From contig NZ_KB905466.1 in the NCBI RefSeq assembly GCF_000381365.1, positions 2,902,821 through 2,966,820 of the forward strand: 64,000 nt of DNA. Reading direction: 5' to 3'. Position 1 is the stretch's first letter. Every line of letters starts with the position of its first letter. This stretch comes from Bacteroides salyersiae WAL 10018 = DSM 18765 = JCM 12988. GTDB taxonomy: Bacteria; Bacteroidota; Bacteroidia; Bacteroidales; Bacteroidaceae. Positions 27,487 through 36,101 of the stretch are shown here, one piece after another. Both the position numbers and the translations under genes were made by a program. The notes under the pieces are model-generated. The model was not told where the DNA came from. It was given only the letters and a program-made list of their open reading frames with translations, and did no database searches.

Positions 27487-28395
27487 ATGGAAAATCATAT
27501 AGAAACCAATTTCAGAGAAATACAGAAGATATTAGATAGTTGTATAGCTCATGACTATAAAACTAAAGTAGATGCACTCTTTTTAAAACGTGAGTATTTG
27601 ACGCAAGCCCAGCTAAAGGACTATTTGCGCCAAGAAATTTTTCGTGTGACTGAAAATATTGTAGCCATCCAACAAAAATACCGTGTCGTGCGTAACATTG
27701 TATTGGATATGGATATTCCCGATTTTTTGTGGGAAAGCGGTTATTTTGAGGACTTGAATTCTGATGAAAGAAAAAAGTATATCGGTTTCCGCTGCTCTGA
27801 TTTTGATATGGACGCATATTTGCACGAACCGTCCTGCTATGATGGGCGGCTTCCTTATTTGTCCATCATCGTTAACCTTGTCGTTCTTTCCAAGTATTTG
27901 CGCCATCTGCAAGAACAGGAAAGTAATTACTATACAGATGTAGTTACCATCCAAGAGCAATCCTTACCAAAAGAGAAAGAGGAAAGTGTAGTTACTAATC
28001 CAACCAAGATTGTGGGCAAAAGCAATCCTTTCAAGTCCACGTTGAAAGCCAATGAAATCAAACTTCTGACTGAATGTGTGAACGAAGCGAATATGTTTAC
28101 TACTACCGTCAGTGCCAAAATACTTACCGATTTTTTCAACTGCAAACTGAATGGGGTATTGAAAGTTAATAATACCCGTCTGTTAGCCTATCTTATGATG
28201 CAATTGAGTTGCTATAATTATATTGTTTATGAATGGCAGTCTGTCATAGCAAACAACAAACTGATATTGAAGAAGATAAAAGGAGAACCGCTTACACGTA
28301 CTGACCTGTCGAGTGCGACAGACCAAGCAAAAAATATCTATCCGAAAGGATATGAAATCATAGACAAATACATCAAACAACTGAAAAAAGGTTGA
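27487..28395 (+). CDS. Element protein of unknown function
   Basis: 302 aa, no signal peptide or membrane helix. The N-terminal half is rich in charged helices (NFREIQKILDSCIAHDYKTKVDALF). The C-terminal half has NEANMFTTTVSAKILTDFF and LAYLMMQLSCYNYIVYEWQSVIANN. I recognise this C-terminal pattern as recurring in Bacteroides integrative elements but cannot name a family. First gene inside attL, read away from the tRNA. A link to element maintenance or regulation is a guess from position. Confidence 0.7.
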   Translation: MENHIETNFREIQKILDSCIAHDYKTKVDALFLKREYLTQAQLKDYLRQEIFRVTENIVAIQQKYRVVRNIVLDMDIPDFLWESGYFEDLNSDERKKYIGFRCSDFDMDAYLHEPSCYDGRLPYLSIIVNLVVLSKYLRHLQEQESNYYTDVVTIQEQSLPKEKEESVVTNPTKIVGKSNPFKSTLKANEIKLLTECVNEANMFTTTVSAKILTDFFNCKLNGVLKVNNTRLLAYLMMQLSCYNYIVYEWQSVIANNKLILKKIKGEPLTRTDLSSATDQAKNIYPKGYEIIDKYIKQLKKG

Positions 28396-28519
28396 GCATA
28401 GATTGAACGCTCAAACAAAGGTCAATTAGACTTCATTTTCAAGCTCTTAACTTTGCCCTCGTTAACAAAAAAACGAGGGTGCGCACCTTCATATTGTTTC
28501 ACCTAAATTCCTAAACAAT

Positions 28520-28807
28520 ATGGAAAGAGATTTAGAGTTAAGAGTTTCCGAACTCGAAAAGATGTTGTTCCTTTCAAAGAACGTGCTTAGCTTCGATGAA
28601 GCGAGCAAGTTCTTGAACCTTTCTAAAAGTTATTTGTACAAGTTGACTTCGGGTAACTTGATACCCCATTACAAGCCGCAGGGCAAAATGCTTTATTTTG
28701 AGAAAGCGGAGTTGGAAGCATGGTTACGTCAGAATCCGGTCAAGACGCAGGCGCAGATAGAGCAGGAAGCGCAGAAGTATATCCTTAACCGTCCTCTAAA
28801 GAAATAA
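28520..28807 (+). CDS. Excisionase-like helix-turn-helix protein
   Basis: 95 aa. A MerR/Xis-type winged helix (FDEASKFLNLSKSYLYKLTSGNLIPHYKPQGKMLYFEKAELEAWL) fills residues 22-68. Such proteins bind element ends and bias the integrase toward excision, or act as regulators of the adjacent genes. It is followed 5 bp later by the ATPase gene, forming an operon. Confidence 0.88.
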   Translation: MERDLELRVSELEKMLFLSKNVLSFDEASKFLNLSKSYLYKLTSGNLIPHYKPQGKMLYFEKAELEAWLRQNPVKTQAQIEQEAQKYILNRPLKK

Positions 28808-28812
28808 CGGCT

Positions 28813-29886
28813 ATGGAAAATAGAAAAGCGACAGAAGCCGGGCAGGACATCACCATGCAGAAAGAGGATTTCGCAGCCCTTTGGAAAACCATTCATCTAA
28901 AGGTGACGGACACTTACGAAGTGCCACCCGAAATACTCTGGGTGAACGGCTCTACCATTGGCACGTTGGGTAATTTCAGTGCATCCACGGGTAAAGCCAA
29001 GAGCAAAAAGACATTCAACATTTCCGCTATCGTTGCGGCAGCGTTGAAGAATGACGAGGTATTGAAGTATTCGGCATACCTGCCACCGAACAAACGGAAA
29101 ATCCTCTATGTAGATACCGAGCAGAGCAAATACCATTGCCACAAGGTCATGGAGCGTATTTTGCGGCTTGCCGGACTGCCTACCGACAAGGACAGGGACG
29201 ATTTTGTTTTCATCGTGCTAAGGGAGCAGACACCCGATAAGCGGAAACAGATTATCGGTTATATGCTTGAAAATATGCCCGATGTGGGGTTGCTCATCAT
29301 TGACGGAATCCGTGACTTGATGTATGACATCAACAGCCCCAGCGAATCGACTGACCTAATCAACCTCTTGATGCGCTGGTCAAGCGGATATAACCTGCAT
29401 ATCCATACCGTACTGCATTTGAACAAGGGGGATGACAACACAAGGGGGCATATCGGTACGGAACTGAACAATAAGGCTGAAACCGTCCTGCAAATTACCA
29501 AAAGTACGCAGGACGGCAACATAAGCGAGGTAAAGGCGATGCACATACGTGACCGGGAGTTTGACCCGTTCGCATTCCGTATCAACGACAGCGCATTGCC
29601 CGAAGCCGTGGACGGTTATGTATTCAAGCAGCCCAGCCAAGACAGGGGCTTTCCACTGGCAGAACTGACGGAGCAACAGCACAGGACAGCTTTGGAAAAC
29701 GGTTTTGGCAAACAGGTCATATATGGTTACGAGAATGTCCTAAAGACCTTGAAACAGGGTTATGCAAGTATCGGCTACAAGCGTGGACGCAATATCCATG
29801 TGGATTTGAACAAGTTCCTTGTGAACAAGCGCATGATTGTGAAAGAGGGCAAGGGCTACCGCTATAATCCCGATTTCCATTATTAA
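28813..29886 (+). CDS. RecA-fold (RepA-like) ATPase of the element
   Basis: 357 aa. AAA_25/RepA-like NTPase. The P-loop region is FSASTGKAKSKKTFNISA (about 55-72), Walker B-like strands are ILYVDTEQSK and VGLLIIDGIRDLMYD, and HTVLHLNKGDDNTRGHIGTEL is a sensor-like block. The C-terminus is a winged-helix-like extension (YGYENVLKTLKQGYASIGYKRGR). Probably a replicative helicase or loader working with the primase-like gene that follows, needed for replication of the excised circle. Confidence 0.82.
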   Translation: MENRKATEAGQDITMQKEDFAALWKTIHLKVTDTYEVPPEILWVNGSTIGTLGNFSASTGKAKSKKTFNISAIVAAALKNDEVLKYSAYLPPNKRKILYVDTEQSKYHCHKVMERILRLAGLPTDKDRDDFVFIVLREQTPDKRKQIIGYMLENMPDVGLLIIDGIRDLMYDINSPSESTDLINLLMRWSSGYNLHIHTVLHLNKGDDNTRGHIGTELNNKAETVLQITKSTQDGNISEVKAMHIRDREFDPFAFRINDSALPEAVDGYVFKQPSQDRGFPLAELTEQQHRTALENGFGKQVIYGYENVLKTLKQGYASIGYKRGRNIHVDLNKFLVNKRMIVKEGKGYRYNPDFHY

Positions 29887-29896
29887 AAGTCAGTTT

Positions 29897-29998
29897 GGTT
29901 TAGTCCGGGTGTATATATAAGAGGAACGGACTTACTATTTCCCTGTATCGGAACAGGCAGGTTTAGTATGGTACGGGTATATATATAACGGACTAAAC
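29897..29998 (+). repeat. Two 63-bp-spaced direct repeats between ATPase and primase genes
   Basis: GGTTTAGT starts at 29897 and 29960. Each is followed by a CGGGT(g)TATATATAA core and an ACGGACT. The AT-rich cores flanked by GGACT/AGTCC dyads resemble iterons or an origin. Confidence 0.6.
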
Positions 29999-30049
29999 AG
30001 GACTGGCGCACTTTTCAACTATTTTTTAATCCCCAAAAAAGAAAATGTT

Positions 30050-31015
30050 ATGAACATCGAAGATGTGAAACAAATACCCATCGTAGACTATCTGCATAGT
30101 TTAGGTTACTCTCCTGTCAAGCAGCAGGGTAACGGCTTATGGTACAAATCACCGTTAAGGGAGGAACACGAACCGTCTTTCAAGGTGAACACTGACCGCA
30201 ACCTTTGGTATGACTTTGGCGCAGGCAAGGGCGGCAACATCATCGCACTGGCAAAGGAACTCTATTGCTCCGACAGCCTGCCATACCTGTTAAACCGGAT
30301 AGCGGAACAGACACCGCACGTCCGCCCGGTCAGTTTTTCTTTTCCCCAGCGTAGGACAGAACCGAGTTTCCAACATTTGGAAGTCCGTGACTTGACCCAT
30401 CCGGCATTGCTCCGTTACTTGCAGGGACGGGGTATCAATATCGAACTGGCAAAAAGAGAATGTAAGGAACTCCATTTTACCAATAACGGCAGACCGTTCT
30501 TTGCTATCGGTTTCCCGAACATAGCAGGAGGTTACGAGGTTCGCAATTCCTTTTTCAAAGGCTGCATCGCCCCGAAAGACATCACCCATATACGGCAGCA
30601 GGGAGAGTCGAGAGAGAAGTGTTTGGTATTCGAGGGTTTTATGGACTATCTTTCTTTCCTCACGCTCCGGATGAAGAACTGCCCGACCATGCCCGACCTT
30701 GACAGGCAGGATTATGTCATACTCAACTCTACTGTCAATGTGCCGAAAGCTATTGACGTGCTGTACCCGTATGAACGCATCCACTGTATGCTTGACAATG
30801 ACAAGGCAGGATATGAAGCGACACGGGCTATCGAATTGGAATACTCCTACCGTGTGCGTGACTTCTCGGGCAATTACAGGGGGTATTCGGACTTAAACGA
30901 TTACCTGTGCGGCAGGAAGCAGGAACAGAAGAACAGCACCAGCCAAGCGCAGGAGATAAAGCAGGAAACCGGACAACGTGCCGCCCCAAGACAGAAAAGG
31001 GGCAGGGGCATTTAG
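30050..31015 (+). CDS. Primase-like toprim protein of the element
   Basis: 321 aa. The N-terminus resembles the DnaG CHC2 zinc-binding region (VKQIPIVDYLHSLGYSPVKQQGNGLWYKSPLREEHEPSFKV split motif; NLWYDFGAGKGGNII). The zinc cysteines are missing: the usual CPFH reads KSPLREEH. The toprim core follows with CLVFEGFMDYLSF (glutamate) and HCMLDNDKAGYEAT (DxD). The lysine/arginine-rich C-terminus has no helicase domain. Likely primes DNA synthesis on the transferred or excised element. Confidence 0.85.
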   Translation: MNIEDVKQIPIVDYLHSLGYSPVKQQGNGLWYKSPLREEHEPSFKVNTDRNLWYDFGAGKGGNIIALAKELYCSDSLPYLLNRIAEQTPHVRPVSFSFPQRRTEPSFQHLEVRDLTHPALLRYLQGRGINIELAKRECKELHFTNNGRPFFAIGFPNIAGGYEVRNSFFKGCIAPKDITHIRQQGESREKCLVFEGFMDYLSFLTLRMKNCPTMPDLDRQDYVILNSTVNVPKAIDVLYPYERIHCMLDNDKAGYEATRAIELEYSYRVRDFSGNYRGYSDLNDYLCGRKQEQKNSTSQAQEIKQETGQRAAPRQKRGRGI

Positions 31016-31054
31016 TCCGGCAGGATTACCAGCGACAGGCGGTTTAATTTGGAG

Positions 31055-31092
31055 AGCAAGGTTATGTTTCGGTAAACCGAAACTACCTTGCT
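31055..31092. other. Nested inverted repeat upstream of mobC, candidate oriT or operator
   Basis: AGCAAGGT-tat-GTTTCGGT at 31055-31073, a two-base loop, then ACCGAAAC-t-ACCTTGCT at 31076-31092. Two stacked 8-bp stems, 70 bp before mobC. The place next to relaxosome genes fits oriT, but a mob-operon operator is equally possible. Confidence 0.6.
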
Positions 31093-31162
31093 TTGCTTGA
31101 CAGCAAAGAAAATTTCTCCCGTTGGTCGCAATTTTTAAGATACTATTTAAATGTAAAAACCT

Positions 31163-31546
31163 ATGACGAATATAAAGGATAAGCCGGGGGGACGTCCGGC
31201 AAAGAAACGGATAGAGAAGCAGCAACGGGTAGTCAGCACGAAGCTGACCGAGTTGCAGTATTATGCCATCAGGAAGCGAGCCGGGGAAGCCGGGTTGCGT
31301 GTCAGTGAGTATGTCCGGCAGGCGGTTGTTTCGGCAGAGGTCATACCCCGGCTGAATAGGCAGGATGCGGACACCATCCGCAAGCTGGCAGGGGAAGCCA
31401 ACAACATCAACCAGCTGGCGCACCGAGCGAATGCCGGAGGTTTCGCACTGGTGGCGGTGGAACTGGTGAAACTCAAAAACAGGATTGTCGAAATTATAAA
31501 TCAGTTGTCGGATGATTGGAAAAATAAAAAAGGGAAGCGGGTTTAA
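31163..31546 (+). CDS. MobC-like relaxosome accessory protein
   Basis: 127 aa. A basic N-terminus (KPGGRPAKKRIEKQQRV) and a ribbon-helix-helix-like segment (STKLTELQYYAIRKRAGEAGLRVSEYVRQAV) precede the MobC C-terminal block (LNRQDADTIRKLAGEANNINQLAHRAN). Binds oriT and opens it for the relaxase. Its end overlaps the relaxase start by 35 bp, indicating coupled translation. Confidence 0.92.
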   Translation: MTNIKDKPGGRPAKKRIEKQQRVVSTKLTELQYYAIRKRAGEAGLRVSEYVRQAVVSAEVIPRLNRQDADTIRKLAGEANNINQLAHRANAGGFALVAVELVKLKNRIVEIINQLSDDWKNKKGKRV

Positions 31547-32432
31547 GGGCTGTGTGAACTATGTGCTTGGTAAGGAGCAGGCGGTTTTGCTTCATGCGGA
31601 CGGGGTTCTGACTGAAAGCCGGGGCGATATAATCCGCAGCTTCTGTATGCAGACCGGGATGAATCCCGATTTGAAGAAGCCTGTCGGACATATTGCGTTA
31701 AGTTATTCGGCAGTGGATGCACCCAAATTGACAGACGAGAAGATGGTACAGCTTGCGCAGGAGTATATGCGTGAAATGAAAATCACCGATACGCAGTATA
31801 TCATCGTGCGCCATCAAGACCGGGAACACCCACATGTGCATATCGTGTTCAACCGCATAGACAACAACGGCAAGACCATTTCGGACAGGAACGATATGTA
31901 CCGTAACGAGCAGGTATGCAAGAAGCTGAAAACCAAACACGGGCTTTATTTTGCTGGTGGAAAAGAACAGGTAAAGCAGCACCGCTTGAAAGAGCCGGAC
32001 AAGTCGAAATACGAGATTTACACGGCTGTAAAGAACGAAATCGGGAAGTCCAAGAACTGGCGGCAGTTACAGGAGCGGTTAGCGGAAAAGGGTATTACTG
32101 TCCGGTTCAAGTACAAAGGGCAGACAAGCGAGATACAAGGTGTTTCCTTTTCCAAAGGCGAATACACGTTCAAGGGTTCGGAGATAGACCGCAATTTTAG
32201 TTTCTCCAAACTGGATAAATGTTTCGGGGATGCAGGACTGAATACGGTCGGAAATCAACGGCAGACAGCTTTTACACCCGTTCGGGAGCCATTGCCGACA
32301 CAGGGAAAGACTGACAGTCCGTTGATAACTGGCTCACTCGGTCTGTTCACCGCTTCATCGCCCCCTGCGGATGAAGAACCCAACTTGAATTTAAGAAAGA
32401 AGAAGAAAAAGAAAAAACAACTTAATTTGTAA
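31512..32432 (+). CDS. Relaxase / mobilization nuclease
   Basis: 306 aa. PF03432-type (MOBP-like) relaxase that nicks oriT. The candidate catalytic tyrosine is in CVNYVLG (Y17). The metal-binding histidines are in RHQDREHPHVHIVFNR. KIKKGSGF at the N-terminus is the usual opening. The C-terminus ends in a Lys run (RKKKKKKKQLNL). Overlaps mobC; a coiled-coil membrane protein gene follows 4 bp later. Confidence 0.94.
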   Translation: MIGKIKKGSGFKGCVNYVLGKEQAVLLHADGVLTESRGDIIRSFCMQTGMNPDLKKPVGHIALSYSAVDAPKLTDEKMVQLAQEYMREMKITDTQYIIVRHQDREHPHVHIVFNRIDNNGKTISDRNDMYRNEQVCKKLKTKHGLYFAGGKEQVKQHRLKEPDKSKYEIYTAVKNEIGKSKNWRQLQERLAEKGITVRFKYKGQTSEIQGVSFSKGEYTFKGSEIDRNFSFSKLDKCFGDAGLNTVGNQRQTAFTPVREPLPTQGKTDSPLITGSLGLFTASSPPADEEPNLNLRKKKKKKKQLNL

Positions 32433-32436
32433 ACAC

Positions 32437-33156
32437 ATGGAGAAAAATTTGATTTTAGAGGGGCTTCTCTCAATGGTTACAGAACTGAAAGAGAAGCAGG
32501 AAGCACAGGTAACGCCAGCCAGTCGGGAGGAAACTCTTGAAAGGCTGAACGCAATCGAACAGGTATTGTCGGAATTGCACAGCAACCCGGCTATTCCCGA
32601 AAAAGATTTGCAGGCTATTCAAAGCCAGCTTGACGAGATACGGAACGGGATGCAAAGTCAGCAGAAACATATCGAAGACACCAAGAAAATAGTATTGGAA
32701 ACCTACCGTTGTTTCAAGGTAATGCTTGATACTTTGGGCTCTTGCAAGACGGATAAAGAGGAAGCTGCGCCCTTACCGCTCTATCAACGGATTTACAACA
32801 AGGTCGCTTCTTGGATTCGTCCGGGATTGTTCCTTTTTTCGGCAGTGCTGGTTATCTGTTCCGTTTCCATATTCTTGAATATCCGTTTGGCTGAACGTAT
32901 GCAGCAGTTACAGGACAACGATATGAAATACCGCTATTTGCTGATGCAAGGACAGGCAGACGGGGAAACTTTTGATATACTGGAAAACAAGTTCAAGTGG
33001 CAACGGGATAACGGCTTTATCCGAAGTCTGACCGATTCAGTGATGGATTTTGAATACCGCATCCAAAAGCAGGCGGAAGCACTGGAACGTGCAAGGCTGT
33101 TGAACGAGCAAGCCGAACAGCTAAAGAAAGAAGCTGATAAGCTGGGTAAGCCATAA
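32437..33156 (+). CDS. Coiled-coil, single-helix membrane protein of the mob operon
   Basis: 239 aa. N-terminal coiled coil (about 1-95, heptad-like LKEKQEAQV, LDEIRNGMQSQQKHI), one strong membrane helix (about 128-150, GLFLFSAVLVICSVSIFLNI), then a second coiled coil to the end (RIQKQAEALERARLLNEQAEQLKKEADKL). Family unknown to me. Its place straight after the relaxase suggests a role in docking the relaxosome at the membrane or coupling protein; this is inference. Confidence 0.75.
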   Translation: MEKNLILEGLLSMVTELKEKQEAQVTPASREETLERLNAIEQVLSELHSNPAIPEKDLQAIQSQLDEIRNGMQSQQKHIEDTKKIVLETYRCFKVMLDTLGSCKTDKEEAAPLPLYQRIYNKVASWIRPGLFLFSAVLVICSVSIFLNIRLAERMQQLQDNDMKYRYLLMQGQADGETFDILENKFKWQRDNGFIRSLTDSVMDFEYRIQKQAEALERARLLNEQAEQLKKEADKLGKP

Positions 33157-33208
33157 ACGGGGAAAGCCGGGATGGATGAAGCACATTCACCGTTCCGGCT
33201 TTTCAGAT

Positions 33209-33541
33209 TCACTTCTTTTTCTTCGTACAGTGTTCTTTCTCGAACTGGCGTAGCGTGGTGACGCTGAACCTTTCCTTGATGAACTCCCGGACATCGGAAG
33301 CCTTGTAATACACTTTTCCGCTGATAGTGAAGTATGGCAACGCACCGATAGCCCGGTAGCGTTGCAGGGTTTTGATGCTTACTTTGAACAGCAGGCACAA
33401 GTCTTGATTATCCAATAGGTTATCATCTTCGGGCAGTACCCTGTCTGCATTGCGTAGTACCCGTACATCTTTGCAGAGTTCTTCCAGTTTGGCATACAGC
33501 TTCTGCATCCATCCACCAAATTCGTCATTGTCTATATACAT
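33209..33541 (-). CDS. Helix-turn-helix (excisionase-type) DNA-binding protein
   Basis: 110 aa from ATG 33541 (33568 is an alternative). A MerR/Xis-like helix-turn-helix (LLDNQDLCLLFKVSIKTLQRYRAIGALPYFTISGKVYYKASDVREFI) sits in the C-terminal half, and a helical N-terminus precedes it. Common in Bacteroides conjugative and mobilizable elements as an Xis or regulatory protein. It faces the mob operon tail-to-tail. Confidence 0.87.
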   Translation of the reverse strand: MYIDNDEFGGWMQKLYAKLEELCKDVRVLRNADRVLPEDDNLLDNQDLCLLFKVSIKTLQRYRAIGALPYFTISGKVYYKASDVREFIKERFSVTTLRQFEKEHCTKKKK

Positions 33542-33671
33542 AATTGCTTCATGTTTCAGATTATACATTCTTGTTTGTCAATCGATTGATGAAGCAAAGT
33601 TCTAAAAACGGATACAAAGAAATTACAGGAGAACTAATGGAGTCCCCTATAAATAAATCATAAGTTGCTGA

Positions 33672-34296
33672 TTATCTATATCCTTTCTTATCATGTTCAT
33701 TTTTGATTAGGTTTGCCAGTCCATTAAGAAATTCGGTGAGTTTGCCCGGCTTCCGTTTTATCACGTCCTCATGTTTTTGGTGGCAGTCGCTTATCTTAAT
33801 GTTAAACAACCATTCAAAACCTTTGGATAAGTCCACTAAATAGGCAGGTTTACCGTTCTGATAAACGATGTCTTTGGAGAGGAATAAGCCGCTTACCACT
33901 TCCATGATATTGATAAGGGTTGTTTTGTCGGCGAGGTAGAGAGGGGAAAGGGGCTGTTTATTGATGCGTTGCTGTAGTTGTTCCGGGTATTTGATGCGCC
34001 ATTCAATAAGGCGTATTTCAGTGTTCAAAAGTCCTATCGCTTCATCAATTAAATGCAAATAGGGCATTTTTTTCTTGCTCAAACCGTACACGATACGATT
34101 TAAGACGGTGTAAACCAAAGGAAAAATAGCGAAGTAAAATACTGTAATCCTGTTCGTTGATACCAAAATCGGCTACATGCGTAGCCAATTCCTCAATAGC
34201 TTCTGTAAACTCCGATGCAGAAACTTTACGTTGTGAATATTCCGACAATAAGCGGAAAAATCGCTGTTCTAAAATTAGATTCATGTATGTATTCAT
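33672..34296 (-). pseudogene. RteC-like regulator split by a frameshift
   Basis: Two minus-strand frames, 34045-34296 (83 codons) and the downstream frame ending at 33672, together make about 208 residues, close to RteC length. The break falls at a run of seven A (plus-strand T at 34067-34073): frame 1 reads RFEQEKN then drifts to a stop, while frame 2 reads KKKMPYLHLIDEAIGLLNTEI. One A fewer would join them as EQEKMPYLHLIDE. The C-terminal half has the RteC-like block LADKTTLINIMEVVSGLFL and VDLSKGFEWLFNIKISDC. RteC-type proteins switch on excision genes in CTnDOT-like elements. It could be a mutation, a slippage switch, or an assembly error. Confidence 0.65.
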
Positions 34297-34311
34297 ATAA
34301 AAAATAAGCCT

Positions 34312-34338
34312 TAGCGAGACTTAGGAAAAGGCTTATTT
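34312..34338 (-). terminator. Terminator between the 96-aa gene and the rteC-like gene
   Basis: AAATAAGCCTT (34312-34322) pairs with AAGGCTTATTT (34328-34338). A-rich sequence to its left gives a T-run on the minus strand. Confidence 0.7.
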
Positions 34339-34382
34339 CAATTCATAATATTGTAATCCGCAAGTTGTTGTTTTGGGGGAAT

Positions 34383-34673
34383 TTAGAAAAATAGTTTATA
34401 GCAAAGTAATCCCAATAAAAATAGCACTAAAAGGCATATTGTAAGAAATATATATATCCTAAACATATATATTTGGTCTGATTGCTCCTTTTCTATGGTT
34501 TTTTTACGGATTTCTTCTATCTTTTCAATGGAAACATTGGATAAATCAGCATTTTTACCTTTGCCTACAAGATATTTGTGATGTTCTTTCATCCTGTCTC
34601 TATTCAACTTGCGAAGCTCACGGTTCTCTTTGTCCCGTTGTAGCATATCATTTATGCAACCTAATGTTCCCAT
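34383..34673 (-). CDS. Small tail-anchored membrane protein, unknown
   Basis: 96 aa. A highly charged N-terminal two-thirds (QRDKENRELRKLNRDRMKEHH) is followed by one C-terminal membrane helix (about 70-94, FRIYIFLTICLLVLFLLGLLCY). No family recognised. Element cargo, probably cotranscribed with the lipoprotein gene 14 bp upstream. Confidence 0.6.
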   Translation of the reverse strand: MGTLGCINDMLQRDKENRELRKLNRDRMKEHHKYLVGKGKNADLSNVSIEKIEEIRKKTIEKEQSDQIYMFRIYIFLTICLLVLFLLGLLCYKLFF

Positions 34674-34687
34674 TTTCCAGTTAACAT

Positions 34688-35110
34688 TTAATTTCCAAAC
34701 CTTGATATATCAATTTCTTTTTGTAGTTCCCTAAAGATACGTTCCAAATCATATCCATGCGGATTGGAAATTTGGAAACATCCGCTTTCTATGGGGCTAT
34801 TAACCTGAGGGGCAGTTATCACTGTGTCATTGAAAACGAAAGCGATGTACTTTCCTACACTCTTTGTTGTGGCTTCTCTCCATATAGGCAATTTATCTTG
34901 GAGGAAGACACCGGTAATGACCGAGTGTCCAAAAGCATCAGTTTCCAAACGTAAAGAATCGAAATCCTTAACAGTAAGGAAAGGTGTTTGTGAAAGGCTG
35001 TCTGTAATCTGTGATGTTACGTAGTACCAGCCGTTTATCCGGTGAAAGGATTTTGTCTGCATACAGGCTGTCATTAGTAGGCAGAAAAAGAGAATTGTTG
35101 AAATCTTCAT
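34688..35110 (-). CDS. Small lipoprotein, unknown
   Basis: 140 aa with a lipoprotein signal (ILFFCLLMTACMQTK). The rest looks like a beta-rich periplasmic domain (GWYYVTSQITDSLSQTPFLTVKDFDSLRLETDAFGHSVI split across strands; VGKYIAFVFNDTVITAPQVNSPI). The last part resembles a SecD-like or DUF-type repeat in wording but is too short to assign. Second of three small cargo genes. Confidence 0.65.
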   Translation of the reverse strand: MKISTILFFCLLMTACMQTKSFHRINGWYYVTSQITDSLSQTPFLTVKDFDSLRLETDAFGHSVITGVFLQDKLPIWREATTKSVGKYIAFVFNDTVITAPQVNSPIESGCFQISNPHGYDLERIFRELQKEIDISRFGN

Positions 35111-35126
35111 ATCCGCTATTTTTAGG

Positions 35127-35540
35127 TTAATACATCTTCTCCAACGTCCACACCATCTTATTGGGATTATAGGCTTCCATTACGAGGTGTGTTCCTGTGT
35201 ATTCCAGCACTGTCCACGGACCTGCTATGTTGTCGAACGTGATGATTTTTCCATTTACTTGGTAAGTAAAATCTGTGTTCCACATATATCCGTCTTCTTC
35301 GTTCGTCCTTGTATAAATGCCTTCTGATTCGTTGGTAAACTGAAGAATGGATTGTTTTGTGTAGTCTATCTCATCTTCGATATTGTACACGGTCATTTGC
35401 GCTTGCCAAGTAGTTTGCTTCAGGGCTTCGGGGGTGAAGACAGAAGTAGGGGCATCATCGTTACTACAATTTGTCAGACATAACATGGCGCAAATAATGA
35501 ATGTGGAAAGCACCATACATAAAGTAATTTTCTTTTTCAT
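35127..35540 (-). CDS. Lipocalin-like lipoprotein, unknown
   Basis: 137 aa. Lipoprotein signal with Cys at about 25 (MLCLTNCSND). The mature part reads as a small beta-barrel or lipocalin-like fold (TTWQAQMTVYNIEDE, GIYTRTNEEDGYMWNTDFTYQVNGKIITF, WTVLEYTGTHLVMEAYN). Homologues are usually annotated only as hypothetical. Starts 16 bp before the next lipoprotein gene on the minus strand, so the three small genes form an operon. Confidence 0.65.
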   Translation of the reverse strand: MKKKITLCMVLSTFIICAMLCLTNCSNDDAPTSVFTPEALKQTTWQAQMTVYNIEDEIDYTKQSILQFTNESEGIYTRTNEEDGYMWNTDFTYQVNGKIITFDNIAGPWTVLEYTGTHLVMEAYNPNKMVWTLEKMY

Positions 35541-35570
35541 CTTATCTCTATTTTAAGTGATTGACAATAA

Positions 35571-36002
35571 TTATATATTTCTCTTCATAGGGATACTAAC
35601 AATACCTTTATTAATCTCTTTTTCACCCACTTTTTTGAAGCCTAAAGATGTATAAAAAGTTTCTGCATAGGTTGAAGAATTAACTGTTATATAAGTGAAA
35701 TTACAATTGCTCATCATATAGTCAAATAGCGATTTCCCTATTCCTTGCCGATGATAGTGTGGCAAGACAAAGAAGAGGGATATATGTTGCCTTTCCTGAT
35801 GTACACCGATTATTCCTATCAATAAATGATTGTCAAAAGCACCATATATGTCAAGTGTATTCATCAACGATGTGTCATACACGAAACTTTTAAAGGTTTC
35901 AATACCTTCTTGGGTGAAATCATTCCTGCCACATTCCATATATACTTGATAGGACAAATCAGCAGCATTATTATATTCTTCTTGTGTTAATTTACGTATC
36001 AT
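35571..36002 (-). CDS. GNAT family N-acetyltransferase
   Basis: 143 aa, one GNAT domain. The acetyl-CoA binding motif is LPHYHRQGIGKSLFDYM (Q/RxxGxG/A). The final strand TYAETFYTSLGFKKVGEKE is typical. The substrate is unknown. Element cargo, next to two Crp/Fnr regulator genes. Confidence 0.92.
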   Translation of the reverse strand: MIRKLTQEEYNNAADLSYQVYMECGRNDFTQEGIETFKSFVYDTSLMNTLDIYGAFDNHLLIGIIGVHQERQHISLFFVLPHYHRQGIGKSLFDYMMSNCNFTYITVNSSTYAETFYTSLGFKKVGEKEINKGIVSIPMKRNI

Positions 36003-36052
36003 ATCAATGTTATTAAATCATGAATGCAAAATACGGAAGAATAAAGAAAAAA

Positions 36053-36074
36053 GGTCTTGACAATTGTCAAGACC
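36053..36074 (-). terminator. 22-bp perfect palindrome ending the Crp/Fnr gene
   Basis: Arms GGTCTTGACA and TGTCAAGACC around AT, with an A-run on the left (T-run on the minus strand). It lies 27 bp past the stop of the 36102-36644 gene. Confidence 0.8.
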
Positions 36075-36101
36075 CCGGTATAATGGATGTTAAAAGATTG
36101 G

